Positions 8,798 to 18,573 of a stretch of 64,000 nt of DNA are shown here, piece after piece. A model generated the notes under the pieces. It was not told the DNA's origin, made no database searches, and saw only the letters and a list, made by a program, of their open reading frames with translations. Position 1 is the stretch's first letter; every line of letters starts with the position of its first letter. The DNA is from Polaribacter porphyrae (lineage in GTDB: Bacteria; Bacteroidota; Bacteroidia; Flavobacteriales; Flavobacteriaceae), in assembly GCF_002954685.1 (NCBI RefSeq), contig NZ_MSCN01000001.1:1488309-1552308 (forward strand). Direction: 5' to 3'. The translations under genes and the position numbers were made by a program.

Positions 8798-9648
8798 AAA
8801 TGCCAAGCAATAATTCTTGTAACTTTATTTCCTTGATTCATTGGAATAATAATAAACTCTTTCACTCCTAACTTTTTAGACGATTTCTGCAAACTCTCCA
8901 CATTCTCTTTTTTAGAAACCAAACTTGTAAACCATTTACTTACTTTCGGGTTTAATGAACTTTCATACAAGTAAGTATGTAAAAAAGCCTTTTCTCCTCC
9001 AACATACCACAACTCAATATTATTTCCTGAAAAATTACGAACAGTATTATTTCCCAAATTTCTAGACTTTCTTCTATTAGCACCTCTAGCCTCCTCTGCT
9101 GATTTATAAAAAGGAGGATTACAGATAGTTGCTGTAAAACTATCGTCTTCTTCTAAAATACCCTTTAAAATATGTAGTTCATTAAACTGTTGACGAAGTT
9201 CTATTTTAGAATCTAAATGATTATCATCTATAATATCTTGAGCAGTGTCTAAAGAATTTAAATCAATGTCAGTAGCCACAAAACTCCAATTGTATTCAGC
9301 TACACCCAAAAGTGGATATATACAAGTTGCACCTGTACCAATATCTAAAATTTTAATTTCTTTTTCATTTTTGATTAAATCATTCAGATAATGAATATAA
9401 TCTAAACGCCCAGGAATTGGAGGGCATAAATTTTCATCTGGAAAGTCCCAAATAGAAATTTCATCATACGTAAACAATAAAGCTTTATTGAGTTCTTTTA
9501 CTGCCTTTGGGTCTGAGAAATCGATACTTTTACTTTTGTATTTATTAATAAAAACAAACGTTTTTAAACTAGGATTTACTTTAATAAGCAAATCAAAATC
9601 ATAACTTTTATTAAATTTATTTTTTAAATGTAAACCTTTATCTTTCAT
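8794..9648 (-). CDS. rlmF: 23S rRNA (adenine-1618-N6)-methyltransferase RlmF
   Basis: A 284-residue SAM-dependent methyltransferase of the RlmF (YbiN) family, which methylates N6 of A1618 in 23S rRNA. The SAM motif ILDIGTGATCIYPLLG is followed by ATDID and the catalytic NPPF motif within ATICNPPFYKS, as in N6-adenine methyltransferases. The family-typical segment EARGANRRK follows, and the length is normal. The start codon shares one base with the stop of bshC (TAATG), so the pair is translationally coupled. Confidence 0.93.
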   Translation of the reverse strand: MKDKGLHLKNKFNKSYDFDLLIKVNPSLKTFVFINKYKSKSIDFSDPKAVKELNKALLFTYDEISIWDFPDENLCPPIPGRLDYIHYLNDLIKNEKEIKILDIGTGATCIYPLLGVAEYNWSFVATDIDLNSLDTAQDIIDDNHLDSKIELRQQFNELHILKGILEEDDSFTATICNPPFYKSAEEARGANRRKSRNLGNNTVRNFSGNNIELWYVGGEKAFLHTYLYESSLNPKVSKWFTSLVSKKENVESLQKSSKKLGVKEFIIIPMNQGNKVTRIIAWHF

Positions 9649-11240
9649 TACAATTCGAGTATTGTAAATTCTAATTGTAATGGTTTTAAAGATTTTTTTA
9701 GTGCCTTTAAAAAATCTTCTCCATACTCTAAATAATATTCAGAAAAATTTCTTTGCCTTTCTTCTAAAGATTGATTTGGTAATAATTCATTTTGAATTTT
9801 AGTAATTCTATCTACTAAATCTTTTTGCTTTCTTTTTTCGGCTTTCAACAAACGTTTTTCTAACTTTTCTAAACCCTTTAACTGTTTACGCTCTTGAGCA
9901 TTTACAGCATTTAAAAATGTAATATCTGTTTGTTTTGCAACTTCTTTTAATTCTAAAAACTGATTTTTTAAAAACACTTTCCTTTTTGAAAAATTCAGTT
10001 CTAAATTTGAATTTTCAGCAACTTTTTTGGATAAAAGTTTGTGTTGATTTAAGAAAATATCTTCTTTAGTTATATCAAGTTTTTCAAGTTTTTTGGCTTG
10101 TTTTTCTGAAATTACTTGTACTGAATTGCGTAATAATAAAATTGGAAACGGAATAGTAACTTTATTAAAATAGTTTTTAAGCTGTAACCAATATGCTTGC
10201 TCTCCTCCACCACCAATATAACATAGATTTGGCAAAATTACTTCTTGGTATAAAGGCCTCATAATTACGTTTGGAGAAAAAGCTTGTGGGTTTTTATCAA
10301 CCTCAAGTAAAATTTCTTCTTTAGTAAATTGCAAATCAGTTTCGTTTACTTTGTAAATTCCGTCTTCTAAAGTAATGCGTTCTCTAAAATCATCATCCAA
10401 ATAAAATAAATTGATTTCTCTAGGGTTTACCTGAATTTTGTAACTTTTTTCTAATGCTGCTATTGTTTTAGAAACTTCTTTATATGAATATTGATTTTGT
10501 AACTCATCTTTTACATAAGGAGAAAATAGCTTTTTTAGTTCAGTATCATCACCATCAATAATAACTAACCCATATGTTGCGAATAACTCATTAGCAATGA
10601 AACGTGTAGCATCAGACAAATTTTTATGCTGCAAATAACCTTTAGAAAATAATTCTTTTAAGTAATTCGCATTTTTTGAGTTGCCTAAATGATGAGCAAA
10701 AACGTTAAAAACATCTTGTAAACCGTAAGTTGAAAAACGACCAACTGCTCCTCCATCTTTTCTATTCCAAGTTACTTTCTTCTCATCAAAATTGAAATAA
10801 TTAATTTCATCAAAATCATGATCTTCAGTAGCCATCCAATAAATTGGCACAAAATTTTGTTTAGGGAATTTTATACTCAATTCTTCAGACAAGTTAATTG
10901 CAGAAAAAATTTTATAGAGAAAATAAAGAGGTCCTGTAAACAAGTTTAATTGATGACCTGTAGTTATTGTAAACGTATTTTCTTTTTCTAGTAGATCTAG
11001 ATTTTGTTGTGTTTTTTCTGATATGGAAAAATTATGATATTGGTTTTTTAAAGATTCTACTAAAATAGAGCGAGTTTCTTTAGTATAATTTTGTTGCTTT
11101 TCTTCAATCTGATTTTTAAAACCATCAATATTAGGAAAGTTATTATAAAATGATTGCAATTGTTTGTTTCTTTCTAAATAATGGTGCATGGTTTTTGAAA
11201 AAAAACCTGTTTTCTGAAAAGGAATTTGTGTCACTTTCAT
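9648..11240 (-). CDS. bshC: Bacillithiol biosynthesis cysteine-adding enzyme BshC
   Basis: A 530-residue BshC, which joins cysteine to GlcN-malate as the last step of bacillithiol synthesis. Recognisable are FTITTGHQLNLFTGPLYFLY (nucleotide-binding HxxN-like region), YWMATEDHDFDEI, and a C-terminal coiled coil (KGLEKLEKRLLKAEKRKQK) that mediates dimerisation in the family. Full family length. bshA and bshB are not in the window, so the pathway cannot be shown to be complete. It is first in a two-gene unit with rlmF; the upstream 140 bases hold the promoter region shared with the divergent M14 gene, without a clear consensus for this strand. Confidence 0.93.
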   Translation of the reverse strand: MKVTQIPFQKTGFFSKTMHHYLERNKQLQSFYNNFPNIDGFKNQIEEKQQNYTKETRSILVESLKNQYHNFSISEKTQQNLDLLEKENTFTITTGHQLNLFTGPLYFLYKIFSAINLSEELSIKFPKQNFVPIYWMATEDHDFDEINYFNFDEKKVTWNRKDGGAVGRFSTYGLQDVFNVFAHHLGNSKNANYLKELFSKGYLQHKNLSDATRFIANELFATYGLVIIDGDDTELKKLFSPYVKDELQNQYSYKEVSKTIAALEKSYKIQVNPREINLFYLDDDFRERITLEDGIYKVNETDLQFTKEEILLEVDKNPQAFSPNVIMRPLYQEVILPNLCYIGGGGEQAYWLQLKNYFNKVTIPFPILLLRNSVQVISEKQAKKLEKLDITKEDIFLNQHKLLSKKVAENSNLELNFSKRKVFLKNQFLELKEVAKQTDITFLNAVNAQERKQLKGLEKLEKRLLKAEKRKQKDLVDRITKIQNELLPNQSLEERQRNFSEYYLEYGEDFLKALKKSLKPLQLEFTILEL

Positions 11241-11439
11241 ACTAAAATTCTAATATTTTGCAACAATCAACCTCTACAATAGTTCTCATATATTTTGATT
11301 AATTTTTAGTAAAAATACAACTATTTTATAGGTTGTCGAAAATAGCAAATCAATCTAACAAATATTTAACGAGTTTAAAATATTGACTTTTAAGAATGTA
11401 TTATATTGTTTACTTTTACCAAAATTCACAATCAAACTC

Positions 11440-13917
11440 ATGAAATTTAAATCAATTCTTTTACTTTGTTTTTTATCAATTACAACTATTTATGGGCAAA
11501 AAATTCAATCTCCTTCAGAATTTTTGGGCTATGAAATTGGTTCTCGTTTTACAAGACATCACAAAATTGTAGAGTACTTCAAGTATGTAAGCAATACATT
11601 ATCAAATGTAAAATTAGAAAAATATGGAGAAACAAATGAACACAGACCTTTACATATAGCTTATATTTCATCTCAAGAAAATATTGATAATATAGAAGAC
11701 ATTAGAAAAGCTAATCTCTCTCAAACAGGAATTATTTCTGATGATAAAGAGAATGAAAAAGCCATTGTTTGGTTAAGCTACAATGTGCATGGTAATGAAG
11801 CCTCAAGCACAGAAGCCTCTATGTTAACTATTTATGAATTAGTTACATCAAAAAAAGCATGGTTAGAAAATACTGTAGTAATTATAGACCCTTGTATAAA
11901 TCCAGATGGTAGAGATAGGTATGTAAATTGGTATAACCAAGTAAAAAATACACCTTATAACATTAATCAAGATGCAAAAGAACACCATGAACCTTGGCCT
12001 GGAGGAAGACCAAACCATTATTTGTTCGATTTAAATAGAGATTGGGCTTGGGCAACTCAAGTAGAATCGCAACAGAGACTAAAAATTTACAACAAGTGGA
12101 TGCCTCATATTCATGTAGATTTTCATGAACAAGGTATTAATAGTCCTTATTATTTTGCACCTGCTGCTGAACCTTTCCATGAAATTATTTCTGATTGGCA
12201 ACGAAACTTTCAGACCCAAATTGGTAAAAATCATGCAAAATATTTTGACAAAAAAGGTTGGTTATATTTTACCAAAGAAAGTTTTGATTTATTATACCCA
12301 AGTTATGGTGATACCTACCCAACTTTTATGGGTGCAATTGGTATGACTTATGAGCAAGCTGGGCATGGAAGAGCTGGTTTAGGTATTAAAACCAATGAAG
12401 GAGAAGTTTTGACATTAAAAGACAGAGCTATTCATCATACAACAACAGGATTATCAACTGTTGAAATTTCCTCAAAAAACGCAAGAAATCTGAACAGAGA
12501 ATTCAGAAAATTCTTTAAAAATGATGATTTGCCTTACAAAAGTTTTGTTCTAAAAAATGATAATCAAGATAAAATAAATCGACTTAAAATACTACTCGAT
12601 AAACATGAGATTAAGTATGCTAATGCAAAAAGCGCAACCATAAAAGGGTATCTATACAATACTCAAAAAGAAGGTAAATTAAGTGTAAATTCAAAAGATT
12701 TGGTTATAAATACAAATCAACCTAAAGGTAAAATGGTAAGTGTTTTATTTGAACCAAAAGCAAAAATAGCTGATTCTTTAACGTATGATATTACAGCTTG
12801 GTCTATTCCTTATGCACATGGTTTTGAAGCTATTGCTAGTAAAAATCAAGTTGCTTCAACTGTAAAAAATGAAAGTAATTCTTTCAAAAACAAAATTAAT
12901 AAATCTGCCTACGCCTATATTTCTAAATGGAATAGTTTAAATGATGCTACTTTTTTAGCAGCATTATTACAAAAAAATATTACACCAAGGTTTTCTGAAA
13001 AACCGTTTACAATTAATGGAAATTCTTTTGAAAGAGGGTCTTTAATTATTTTAAGAAACGATAATAGAAACAAAGATTTTGATAAAATTCTAATTGATAT
13101 TGCAGATATAAATATGAGACAACTAACACCTGTTTCAACTGGTTTTGTAGACTCTGGTGTAGATTTTGGTTCTTATTCAGTTAAACCAATCAACAAACAA
13201 AAAGTTGCTTTACTTTCTGGTGAAGGAACATCTTCTTTAAGTTTCGGCGAAATTTGGCATTTCTTTGAAACTGAATTAAAATACCCATTAACAATAGTTG
13301 ACTCTGATTATTTTAGTAGAATAGATTTTTCAAATTACGATGTTATTATTTTACCAAACGGATATTATAGTGAGGTTTTGAATAAATCTATGTTAGATAA
13401 ATTAACTAAATGGACACGTTCTGGAGGTACACTAATCGCAATTGGGAACGCGTTAAATTCATTTGCAGATAAAAAAGGTTTTTCCTTAAAAAGAAAAAAG
13501 GCCAATGATAAAGATGATAAAAAGCCTAACTTAACTCCTTATGCAGATTTAGAGCGTGAAAATGCTAATAATCTAATAGCTGGAGCCATTTTTAAAAGTA
13601 AAGTTGATAAAACACATCCTTTGGCTTTTGGTTATAATAATGAATATTTCACTTTAAAAAGATCTAGTACTGCTTATAATTATCTACCAAATGGAAATGT
13701 TGCTTATTTGACAGAAGACACAAATAGTATTTCAGGTTTTGCAGGTAAAAATGTTTTAGCTAAACTACCAGAAACCTTATTGTTTGGAGAAGAACGAAAA
13801 GGTAGAGGGAGTATTATCTATATGGTAGATAATCCTTTGTTTAGATCTTTTTGGGATAATGGAAAACTCTTTTTTGTGAATGCCGTATTTCTATTAAATT
13901 CAAATAATTTAGATTAA
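11440..13917 (+). CDS. Secreted M14-family zinc carboxypeptidase
   Basis: An 825-residue exported peptidase. The start is ATG 11440, which gives a clean signal peptide (KFKSILLLCFLSITTIYGQ); the frame can be extended to a TTG at 11383, but that would bury the signal peptide and the TTG looks more like part of a promoter (TTGAC with TATATTG 16 bases on). Zinc ligands of the M14 fold are visible: VHGNEA (HxxE) and HVDFHEQG (His), with the catalytic Glu in MTYEQAGHG. A large C-terminal part (from about residue 590) holds a class-I glutaminase-like domain (KVALLSGEGTSS, YDVIILPNGYYS), often attached to such peptidases. It probably degrades peptides or cell-wall peptides outside the inner membrane. 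Confidence 0.88.
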   Translation: MKFKSILLLCFLSITTIYGQKIQSPSEFLGYEIGSRFTRHHKIVEYFKYVSNTLSNVKLEKYGETNEHRPLHIAYISSQENIDNIEDIRKANLSQTGIISDDKENEKAIVWLSYNVHGNEASSTEASMLTIYELVTSKKAWLENTVVIIDPCINPDGRDRYVNWYNQVKNTPYNINQDAKEHHEPWPGGRPNHYLFDLNRDWAWATQVESQQRLKIYNKWMPHIHVDFHEQGINSPYYFAPAAEPFHEIISDWQRNFQTQIGKNHAKYFDKKGWLYFTKESFDLLYPSYGDTYPTFMGAIGMTYEQAGHGRAGLGIKTNEGEVLTLKDRAIHHTTTGLSTVEISSKNARNLNREFRKFFKNDDLPYKSFVLKNDNQDKINRLKILLDKHEIKYANAKSATIKGYLYNTQKEGKLSVNSKDLVINTNQPKGKMVSVLFEPKAKIADSLTYDITAWSIPYAHGFEAIASKNQVASTVKNESNSFKNKINKSAYAYISKWNSLNDATFLAALLQKNITPRFSEKPFTINGNSFERGSLIILRNDNRNKDFDKILIDIADINMRQLTPVSTGFVDSGVDFGSYSVKPINKQKVALLSGEGTSSLSFGEIWHFFETELKYPLTIVDSDYFSRIDFSNYDVIILPNGYYSEVLNKSMLDKLTKWTRSGGTLIAIGNALNSFADKKGFSLKRKKANDKDDKKPNLTPYADLERENANNLIAGAIFKSKVDKTHPLAFGYNNEYFTLKRSSTAYNYLPNGNVAYLTEDTNSISGFAGKNVLAKLPETLLFGEERKGRGSIIYMVDNPLFRSFWDNGKLFFVNAVFLLNSNNLD

Positions 13918-14048
13918 TACATATAAATTAATATATTTTTTAAAGTTTTTTTCTTTTTTTCTTAAAAATCAGAAATAAATTGTGACTTTTTGGTAATTAA
14001 TGTTTCATAGTAATAGAAACAAATTAATAACACATAAAGTCAAAAATC

Positions 14049-14255
14049 ATGTATAAAAGTACTTTTTACCAGATTATTCTTTTTACAATTACTGCTATTG
14101 TAATTTTTCAAGCAGGAAAGTATATTATTGAATTAAATGATTTAAGATCATTTACAGATGGAGGAGTTGTAATGTTATTCTTTATATCCTTTATTCTTTT
14201 TATAAACTATCTATCTAGATTAACTAGCAAGTTAATACATACATTAGGGTTCTAA
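14049..14255 (+). CDS. Small two-helix membrane protein, unknown
   Basis: A 68-residue protein with two hydrophobic segments (about residues 7-26 and 40-58) separated by an acidic turn (ELNDLRSFTDGG). It stands alone, with 131 bases before it and a strong terminator after it, so it is likely a single-gene transcript. No family recognised. Confidence 0.6.
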   Translation: MYKSTFYQIILFTITAIVIFQAGKYIIELNDLRSFTDGGVVMLFFISFILFINYLSRLTSKLIHTLGF

Positions 14256-14273
14256 AACCCTATATAAATTAAT

Positions 14274-14311
14274 AAAAACTGCCTTGTAAATTATAATTAA
14301 GGCAGTTTTTG
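14274..14311 (+). terminator. Rho-independent terminator
   Basis: A 12-bp perfect stem (AAAAACTGCCTT / AAGGCAGTTTTT) with a 13-base loop and a T run; ends the transcript of the small membrane protein. A shorter hairpin (AGGGTT/AACCCT) sits directly on the stop codon. Confidence 0.85.
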
Positions 14312-14398
14312 TATTTAAATTAGTATTTTACTAATATTTATATTAAATATTCTTATAATAGTTAACACACCAAGTAAGTATTCAGAATAATGTACAAA

Positions 14399-14430
14399 AC
14401 AAAAAAACTCAAATATAAATATTTGAGTTT
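14399..14430 (-). terminator. Terminator of tRNA-Phe
   Basis: On the minus strand, just 3' of the tRNA, an inverted repeat with arms AAACTCAAATAT / ATATTTGAGTTT is followed by seven T. Its position and strand fit termination of the tRNA-Phe transcript. Confidence 0.85.
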
Positions 14431-14435
14431 TAAAG

Positions 14436-14508
14436 TGGTACCTCCAGGAATCGAACCAGGGACACAAGGATTTTCAGTCCTTTGCTCTACCAACTGAGCT
14501 AAGGTACC
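14436..14508 (-). tRNA. tRNA-Phe (GAA)
   Basis: A complete 73-nt cloverleaf on the minus strand. The acceptor stem is GGTACCT/AGGTACC with discriminator A; the D arm reads AGCTCAGTTGGTAGAGC; the anticodon loop CTGAAAA gives GAA; the T arm is CTGGTTCGATTCCTG-like with GTTCGA. The 3' CCA is not encoded. A minus-strand TATATTTG at 14532-14525 is a likely -7 promoter element. Confidence 0.97.
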
Positions 14509-14524
14509 ATTGCATTAGCGGATG

Positions 14525-14532
14525 CAAATATA
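14525..14532 (-). promoter_or_regulatory. -7 element of the tRNA-Phe promoter
   Basis: The minus strand reads TATATTTG, a perfect TAnnTTTG box of Bacteroidota housekeeping sigma, 17 bases before the tRNA 5' end. No clear TTG is seen 19-21 bases further upstream, so only half of the promoter is supported. Confidence 0.5.
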
Positions 14533-14607
14533 AAATGTTTTTTTACATCTACTAAATAAAATTTAAAAAAAATCTATTGTATTTTTGTTGTATTCTCAAA
14601 AAGTAAA

Positions 14608-15339
14608 ATGAATTTAGTTGTAGATGTTGGTAATACAAGGGTTAAGGCTGCAGTTTTCAACCAAAAAAAAATTAAAAAAATTTTTGTTTTCAAAAAAAAC
14701 AGAATTCTTTCAGAAGTAAAAAAAATTTTATCCGAATTTAAAATTGAAGCTTCAGTAATATGCAGTGTTTCAAGTTTATCATCTAAAAAGAAAGAAAAAT
14801 TAAAAGTTCTTTTAGATTTTTTAGAAGTAACTTCAAGAACAAAAGTTCAGTTTAACAATTTGTATGCAACTCCGAATACTTTAGGTGTTGACAGAATAGC
14901 TTTGGTAAGTGCAAGTATTAATAAATTCCCAAATAAAAATGTACTTATTATAGATGCTGGTACATGTATTACTTATGATTTCATTTCTAGTAATAAAGAT
15001 TATTTAGGTGGTGCAATTTCTCCAGGAATAGAAATGAGGTTTAAATCATTACATCACTTTACATCAAAACTTCCTTTATTATCTGCTAAAAATTTAGATC
15101 ATTTTACAGGAAATAGTACTCCAACAAGTATAAATTCTGGAGTAATCAATGGTGTACTACAAGAGATAGAAGGGGTTATTAATCAATACAGAAGTGAATT
15201 TTTAGATTTAACAGTAGTTTTAACAGGAGGTGATACAAATTTCTTGTCAAAACAATTAAAAAGTAGCATATTTGCCAATCAAAATTTTCTCCTAGAAGGT
15301 TTAAATGAAATATTGATTTTAACAAAAACGAATGATTAA
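14608..15339 (+). CDS. coaX: Type III pantothenate kinase CoaX
   Basis: A 243-residue ASKHA-fold kinase that phosphorylates pantothenate, the first step of coenzyme A synthesis. The phosphate-1 motif VDVGNTRVKA is at the N-terminus, the substrate loop TLGVDRIALVSA and catalytic region IIDAGTCITYDF in the middle, followed by GGAISPG. Normal length. The stop overlaps the start of the following outer-membrane-protein gene by 8 bases, so it heads the envelope gene run that reaches the lptC and PpiD genes, an order I know from Bacteroidota genomes. Confidence 0.95.
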   Translation: MNLVVDVGNTRVKAAVFNQKKIKKIFVFKKNRILSEVKKILSEFKIEASVICSVSSLSSKKKEKLKVLLDFLEVTSRTKVQFNNLYATPNTLGVDRIALVSASINKFPNKNVLIIDAGTCITYDFISSNKDYLGGAISPGIEMRFKSLHHFTSKLPLLSAKNLDHFTGNSTPTSINSGVINGVLQEIEGVINQYRSEFLDLTVVLTGGDTNFLSKQLKSSIFANQNFLLEGLNEILILTKTND

Positions 15340-16645
15340 AAATATTCTGGTTATTATACTTTTATGTATATCTGTTTCTTTGTTAGCACAAAGAACAAGT
15401 TCTTCTCCCTATTCTTACTTTGGTATTGGTGATGAATTTAGTTCAAGAACAGTAGAACAGAATTCTATGGGAGGTATTGGTGTAGCATTCAGTCATTACA
15501 AATATTTAAATTTCACGAATCCTGCTGCTTACGCTAACTTAAGATATACTACATATTCTTTTGGAGCATTAAATAAAGACTTGAGTGTAAAGACTGCTAG
15601 CAGTAATCAAAGTTCTACTTCCACAAATTTATCTTACATAGCCTTTGCTTTTCCTATTGGTAAAACTGCAGGTTTTTCTTTTAGTATGCAACCAGTTTCT
15701 AGCGTCGGTTATTCATTAACAAATTCAAGAGTAGAAGCAGGAATTACGCAAGAATTAAATTTCTTTTCTGGGAATGGTGGAGTAAATCGTTTTTCTGGAA
15801 GTTTTGGAATTCAAGTTTATAAAGGACTATCTTTAGGTATTGAAGCAGATTTTAATTTTGGTAATGTTGAAAATAGTATTATAAATCAGAAAAGAGATGT
15901 AGCTTTAGCTACAAAATATATTGAAACATCCAAAGTTAGAGGAGGTTCTGTAAAATTTGGAGCACAGTATCTAAAAGAACTAAAAGATGGTTTATTATTA
16001 AATGTAGGAGCAACTGCAAAATTAGGAAATGATTTAACGGTTACAGGAGAAAATTATTTATATTCTTTAGTTTTATCTGGTTCAGGAGGTGAATCACCTA
16101 GAGATACACTAAATTTAGGAGATCAAAATAATGATGGTATTCCAGATAATATTATAGATGGAAAATTTACACTTCCATTAAAATCTACTTTTGGAGTCGG
16201 TTTAGGAAAGACTGATAAATGGTATGCTGGAGTTGAATATGAAACTCAAAATGCAATTTCTACATCTGGTTTATTAGCAAATGTTAATGGTGCCTATAGG
16301 TATGGAAATTCAAACAGAATTTCTTTAGGAGGTTACTTTTTACCTAAAGTAAACTCCATATCAAGCTACTGGGAAAGAGTTACTTATAGAGCTGGGGTAA
16401 GATATGAAAATACTGGTTTATTAGCAGACGGTTCAGGGAATAATACAAATTTTACACAAATAAATGACTTTGGCATAACCTTTGGTTTAGGTTTACCATT
16501 GAAAAGATTATCTAATGTTAATTTAGGTTTTGAATATGGTAAAAGAGGAACCATGCAAAATAATCTAATTGAAGAAACATATTTCAATTTTAGATTGAGC
16601 CTGTCTTTAACAGATAATTGGTTCGTAAAAAGAAAGATTGATTAA
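15332..16645 (+). CDS. Outer-membrane beta-barrel protein of the coaX cluster
   Basis: A 437-residue exported protein. The signal peptide (ILVIILLCISVSLLAQ) is followed by SSPYSYFGIGDE and SMGGIGVAF, a start typical of FadL-like Bacteroidota barrel proteins, and by NFTNPAAYANL. The rest is rich in amphipathic strands (GLSLGIEADFNFG, WYAGVEYETQ). It overlaps coaX by 8 bases and the next gene region by 8 bases, so it is cotranscribed. The substrate is unknown. Confidence 0.8.
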   Translation: MIKNILVIILLCISVSLLAQRTSSSPYSYFGIGDEFSSRTVEQNSMGGIGVAFSHYKYLNFTNPAAYANLRYTTYSFGALNKDLSVKTASSNQSSTSTNLSYIAFAFPIGKTAGFSFSMQPVSSVGYSLTNSRVEAGITQELNFFSGNGGVNRFSGSFGIQVYKGLSLGIEADFNFGNVENSIINQKRDVALATKYIETSKVRGGSVKFGAQYLKELKDGLLLNVGATAKLGNDLTVTGENYLYSLVLSGSGGESPRDTLNLGDQNNDGIPDNIIDGKFTLPLKSTFGVGLGKTDKWYAGVEYETQNAISTSGLLANVNGAYRYGNSNRISLGGYFLPKVNSISSYWERVTYRAGVRYENTGLLADGSGNNTNFTQINDFGITFGLGLPLKRLSNVNLGFEYGKRGTMQNNLIEETYFNFRLSLSLTDNWFVKRKID

Positions 16646-16661
16646 CAAAACAACTATTAAA

Positions 16662-18002
16662 ATGAAGAAAATTACGTTTTTATTGGCAGCAATAGTTTTT
16701 TTAACAACTGCTAAAACAAATGCACAAGAAGATGCAGAAAGAGAGTGTAAAATAAAGTACAATCTATTTAAAGGAGACTTTAGATCTAAAAAGTATGACG
16801 ATGCTTATACAAATTGGATTTATTTAATGGATAACTGTAAAGACTTGTCAGTTAACATTTATAAATATGGTTCTACATTGGCTGAAAAAGTTAGAAAAGA
16901 CCCTGCATTAGCTAAAAGAGTTTATGAACAAAGGCTAGAATTCTTTCCAAAGAAAAATCCTGCTAAAGTTCATAGTGATTATGCTACTTATCTCATTAAA
17001 AATAAGCTAGCTTCAGATAATGAAATCTTTGATTTATTAGAGAAAGCCTATAAAATTTCTCCTAAAGATATGAGTAACAAAAATATTTACAGATACTTTC
17101 AAGGAGTAACTGATAAATATAAAGACAACCAACCACAGAAAGTTTTTGATACCTATGATGATGTAATGGAGTCGGTTAATGAAAAAATAGAAGATTATGC
17201 AAAAAAAATAGCAAAGTTAAGATTAGACTCTGTAAATCTTGATAAAAAGGCATTAAATAGATTAAGAGCTTTCAAAATTAACTCTAAAGCATCTGGTCAA
17301 GTAGAAGGTGGTTTAGATAATATTATAGCTGTATTAGCAACTTGTGAAAGATTAATACCTCTTTATAATAGAGATTTTGAAGCTAATAAAACAAACGCAA
17401 CTTGGTTAAAAAGAGCAGTATCTAGAATGTTTAATAAAGGTTGCCAAACAGATCCTTTATTCGAAAAATTAGCAAGAGCTTATGCAGATGCATCTCCTTC
17501 ACCAGAAGCATATTCATTTGTATCCACAGTTTTAGATAATAATGGTGATGAAAAAGGAGCTGCTGAAATGAAACAAAAAGCTTTCGATTTAGAAACAGAT
17601 CCAATAAAAAAGGCAAAGTATAAACTAAAATTTGCTCAAGCTGCAAAAGCTAGAGGTCAAAAATCTAGAGCTAGACAATTAGCTAGAGAAGCATTAAAGT
17701 TTAATCCTAGTTTTGGTAAAGCTTATTTATTTATAGGTAGATTATACCAATCTAGTGTAAATCAATGTGGAAAAAGTGAGTTTGAGAAAAGAATGGTATA
17801 TGCACCAGCCTTAAGAATGGCACAAAGAGCATCTAATGTTGACCCAAGTATATCTTCTGTAGCAAGAAAATATATATTAACATACAGAGCAAACTTGCCA
17901 AGTAAGAAGCTTATTTTTACTGAAGGTGTAAAAGTTGGTGATCCATACACAGTTAAATGTTGGATAGGTGAAAACACTACTGTGAAGTCTAGTGGTAAAT
18001 AA
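16662..18002 (+). CDS. Exported TPR protein of the coaX cluster
   Basis: A 446-residue protein from ATG 16662, which gives a signal peptide (KKITFLLAAIVFLTTAKTNA); an upstream in-frame ATG at 16638 would overlap the previous gene and only lengthen the leader. Helical tetratricopeptide-like repeats span most of the protein, including AKARGQKSRARQLAREALKF and a second repeat at LKFNPSFGKAYLFIGRLY. The protein lies between a barrel protein and LptC in one gene run, so a scaffold role in envelope assembly is plausible; that is inference. Confidence 0.8.
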   Translation: MKKITFLLAAIVFLTTAKTNAQEDAERECKIKYNLFKGDFRSKKYDDAYTNWIYLMDNCKDLSVNIYKYGSTLAEKVRKDPALAKRVYEQRLEFFPKKNPAKVHSDYATYLIKNKLASDNEIFDLLEKAYKISPKDMSNKNIYRYFQGVTDKYKDNQPQKVFDTYDDVMESVNEKIEDYAKKIAKLRLDSVNLDKKALNRLRAFKINSKASGQVEGGLDNIIAVLATCERLIPLYNRDFEANKTNATWLKRAVSRMFNKGCQTDPLFEKLARAYADASPSPEAYSFVSTVLDNNGDEKGAAEMKQKAFDLETDPIKKAKYKLKFAQAAKARGQKSRARQLAREALKFNPSFGKAYLFIGRLYQSSVNQCGKSEFEKRMVYAPALRMAQRASNVDPSISSVARKYILTYRANLPSKKLIFTEGVKVGDPYTVKCWIGENTTVKSSGK

Positions 18003-18005
18003 ATA

Positions 18006-18572
18006 ATGTATTCTAAAATACAAATATTAAAAGAAAGCATTGTTGTATTTTTAATTACAGCAATGCTTTTTTCGTGTTCTAATAATACTCAAAAAGTTAG
18101 AGATTTTTTAGCAGATCAAAATCTACCTATTGGTACAGCAAAAGATGCCATACATATTTATAAAGATTCTGGTAGAGTTACATCTAAATTGATTACTTCA
18201 GTAATGCTAGATTTTAGTAATAGAAAAGTTCATCCTTACAGTGAGTTTCCAAGTGGAATTAAAATTATAAATTTTGAAAATAAGGGCATGGACTCTGTTA
18301 CCATTATTGGAGATTATGCACGTTCTTATGCCAAAACATCAATATCAGAAATAAAAGGTAATGTTGTTGTGATTAATCATACAGAAAAATCTAGATTAGA
18401 AACAGAACAACTTTTTTGGGATGAAAAAACAAAGTATTTTGTATCAGAAAAAGCATTTAAGCTCACCAAGCAAAACGATACTATAATTGGTGTTGGCTTT
18501 GAATCTAAAGATGATTTAACTAAACATTTAGCAAAAAAAACAACAGGAAAACTAGAAACAACAGAAAATTAA
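18006..18572 (+). CDS. lptC: LPS export protein LptC (lipoprotein form)
   Basis: A 188-residue protein with an N-terminal hydrophobic segment ending FSCS, which fits a lipobox. The remainder is a beta-jellyroll of the LptC/OstA type: SVMLDFSNRKVHPYSEFPSG, then NVVVINHTEKSRLETEQLFW and VGFESKDDL. LptC receives lipopolysaccharide from the LptBFG transporter and hands it to LptA in the periplasm. Three bases separate it from the TPR gene. Confidence 0.88.
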   Translation: MYSKIQILKESIVVFLITAMLFSCSNNTQKVRDFLADQNLPIGTAKDAIHIYKDSGRVTSKLITSVMLDFSNRKVHPYSEFPSGIKIINFENKGMDSVTIIGDYARSYAKTSISEIKGNVVVINHTEKSRLETEQLFWDEKTKYFVSEKAFKLTKQNDTIIGVGFESKDDLTKHLAKKTTGKLETTEN

Positions 18573-18573
18573 T

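Noticed and set aside
11383..11439. N-terminal extension of the M14 peptidase from TTG 11383
   Set aside because: It would hide the signal peptide starting at ATG 11440; the TTG is better read as a possible -33 element.
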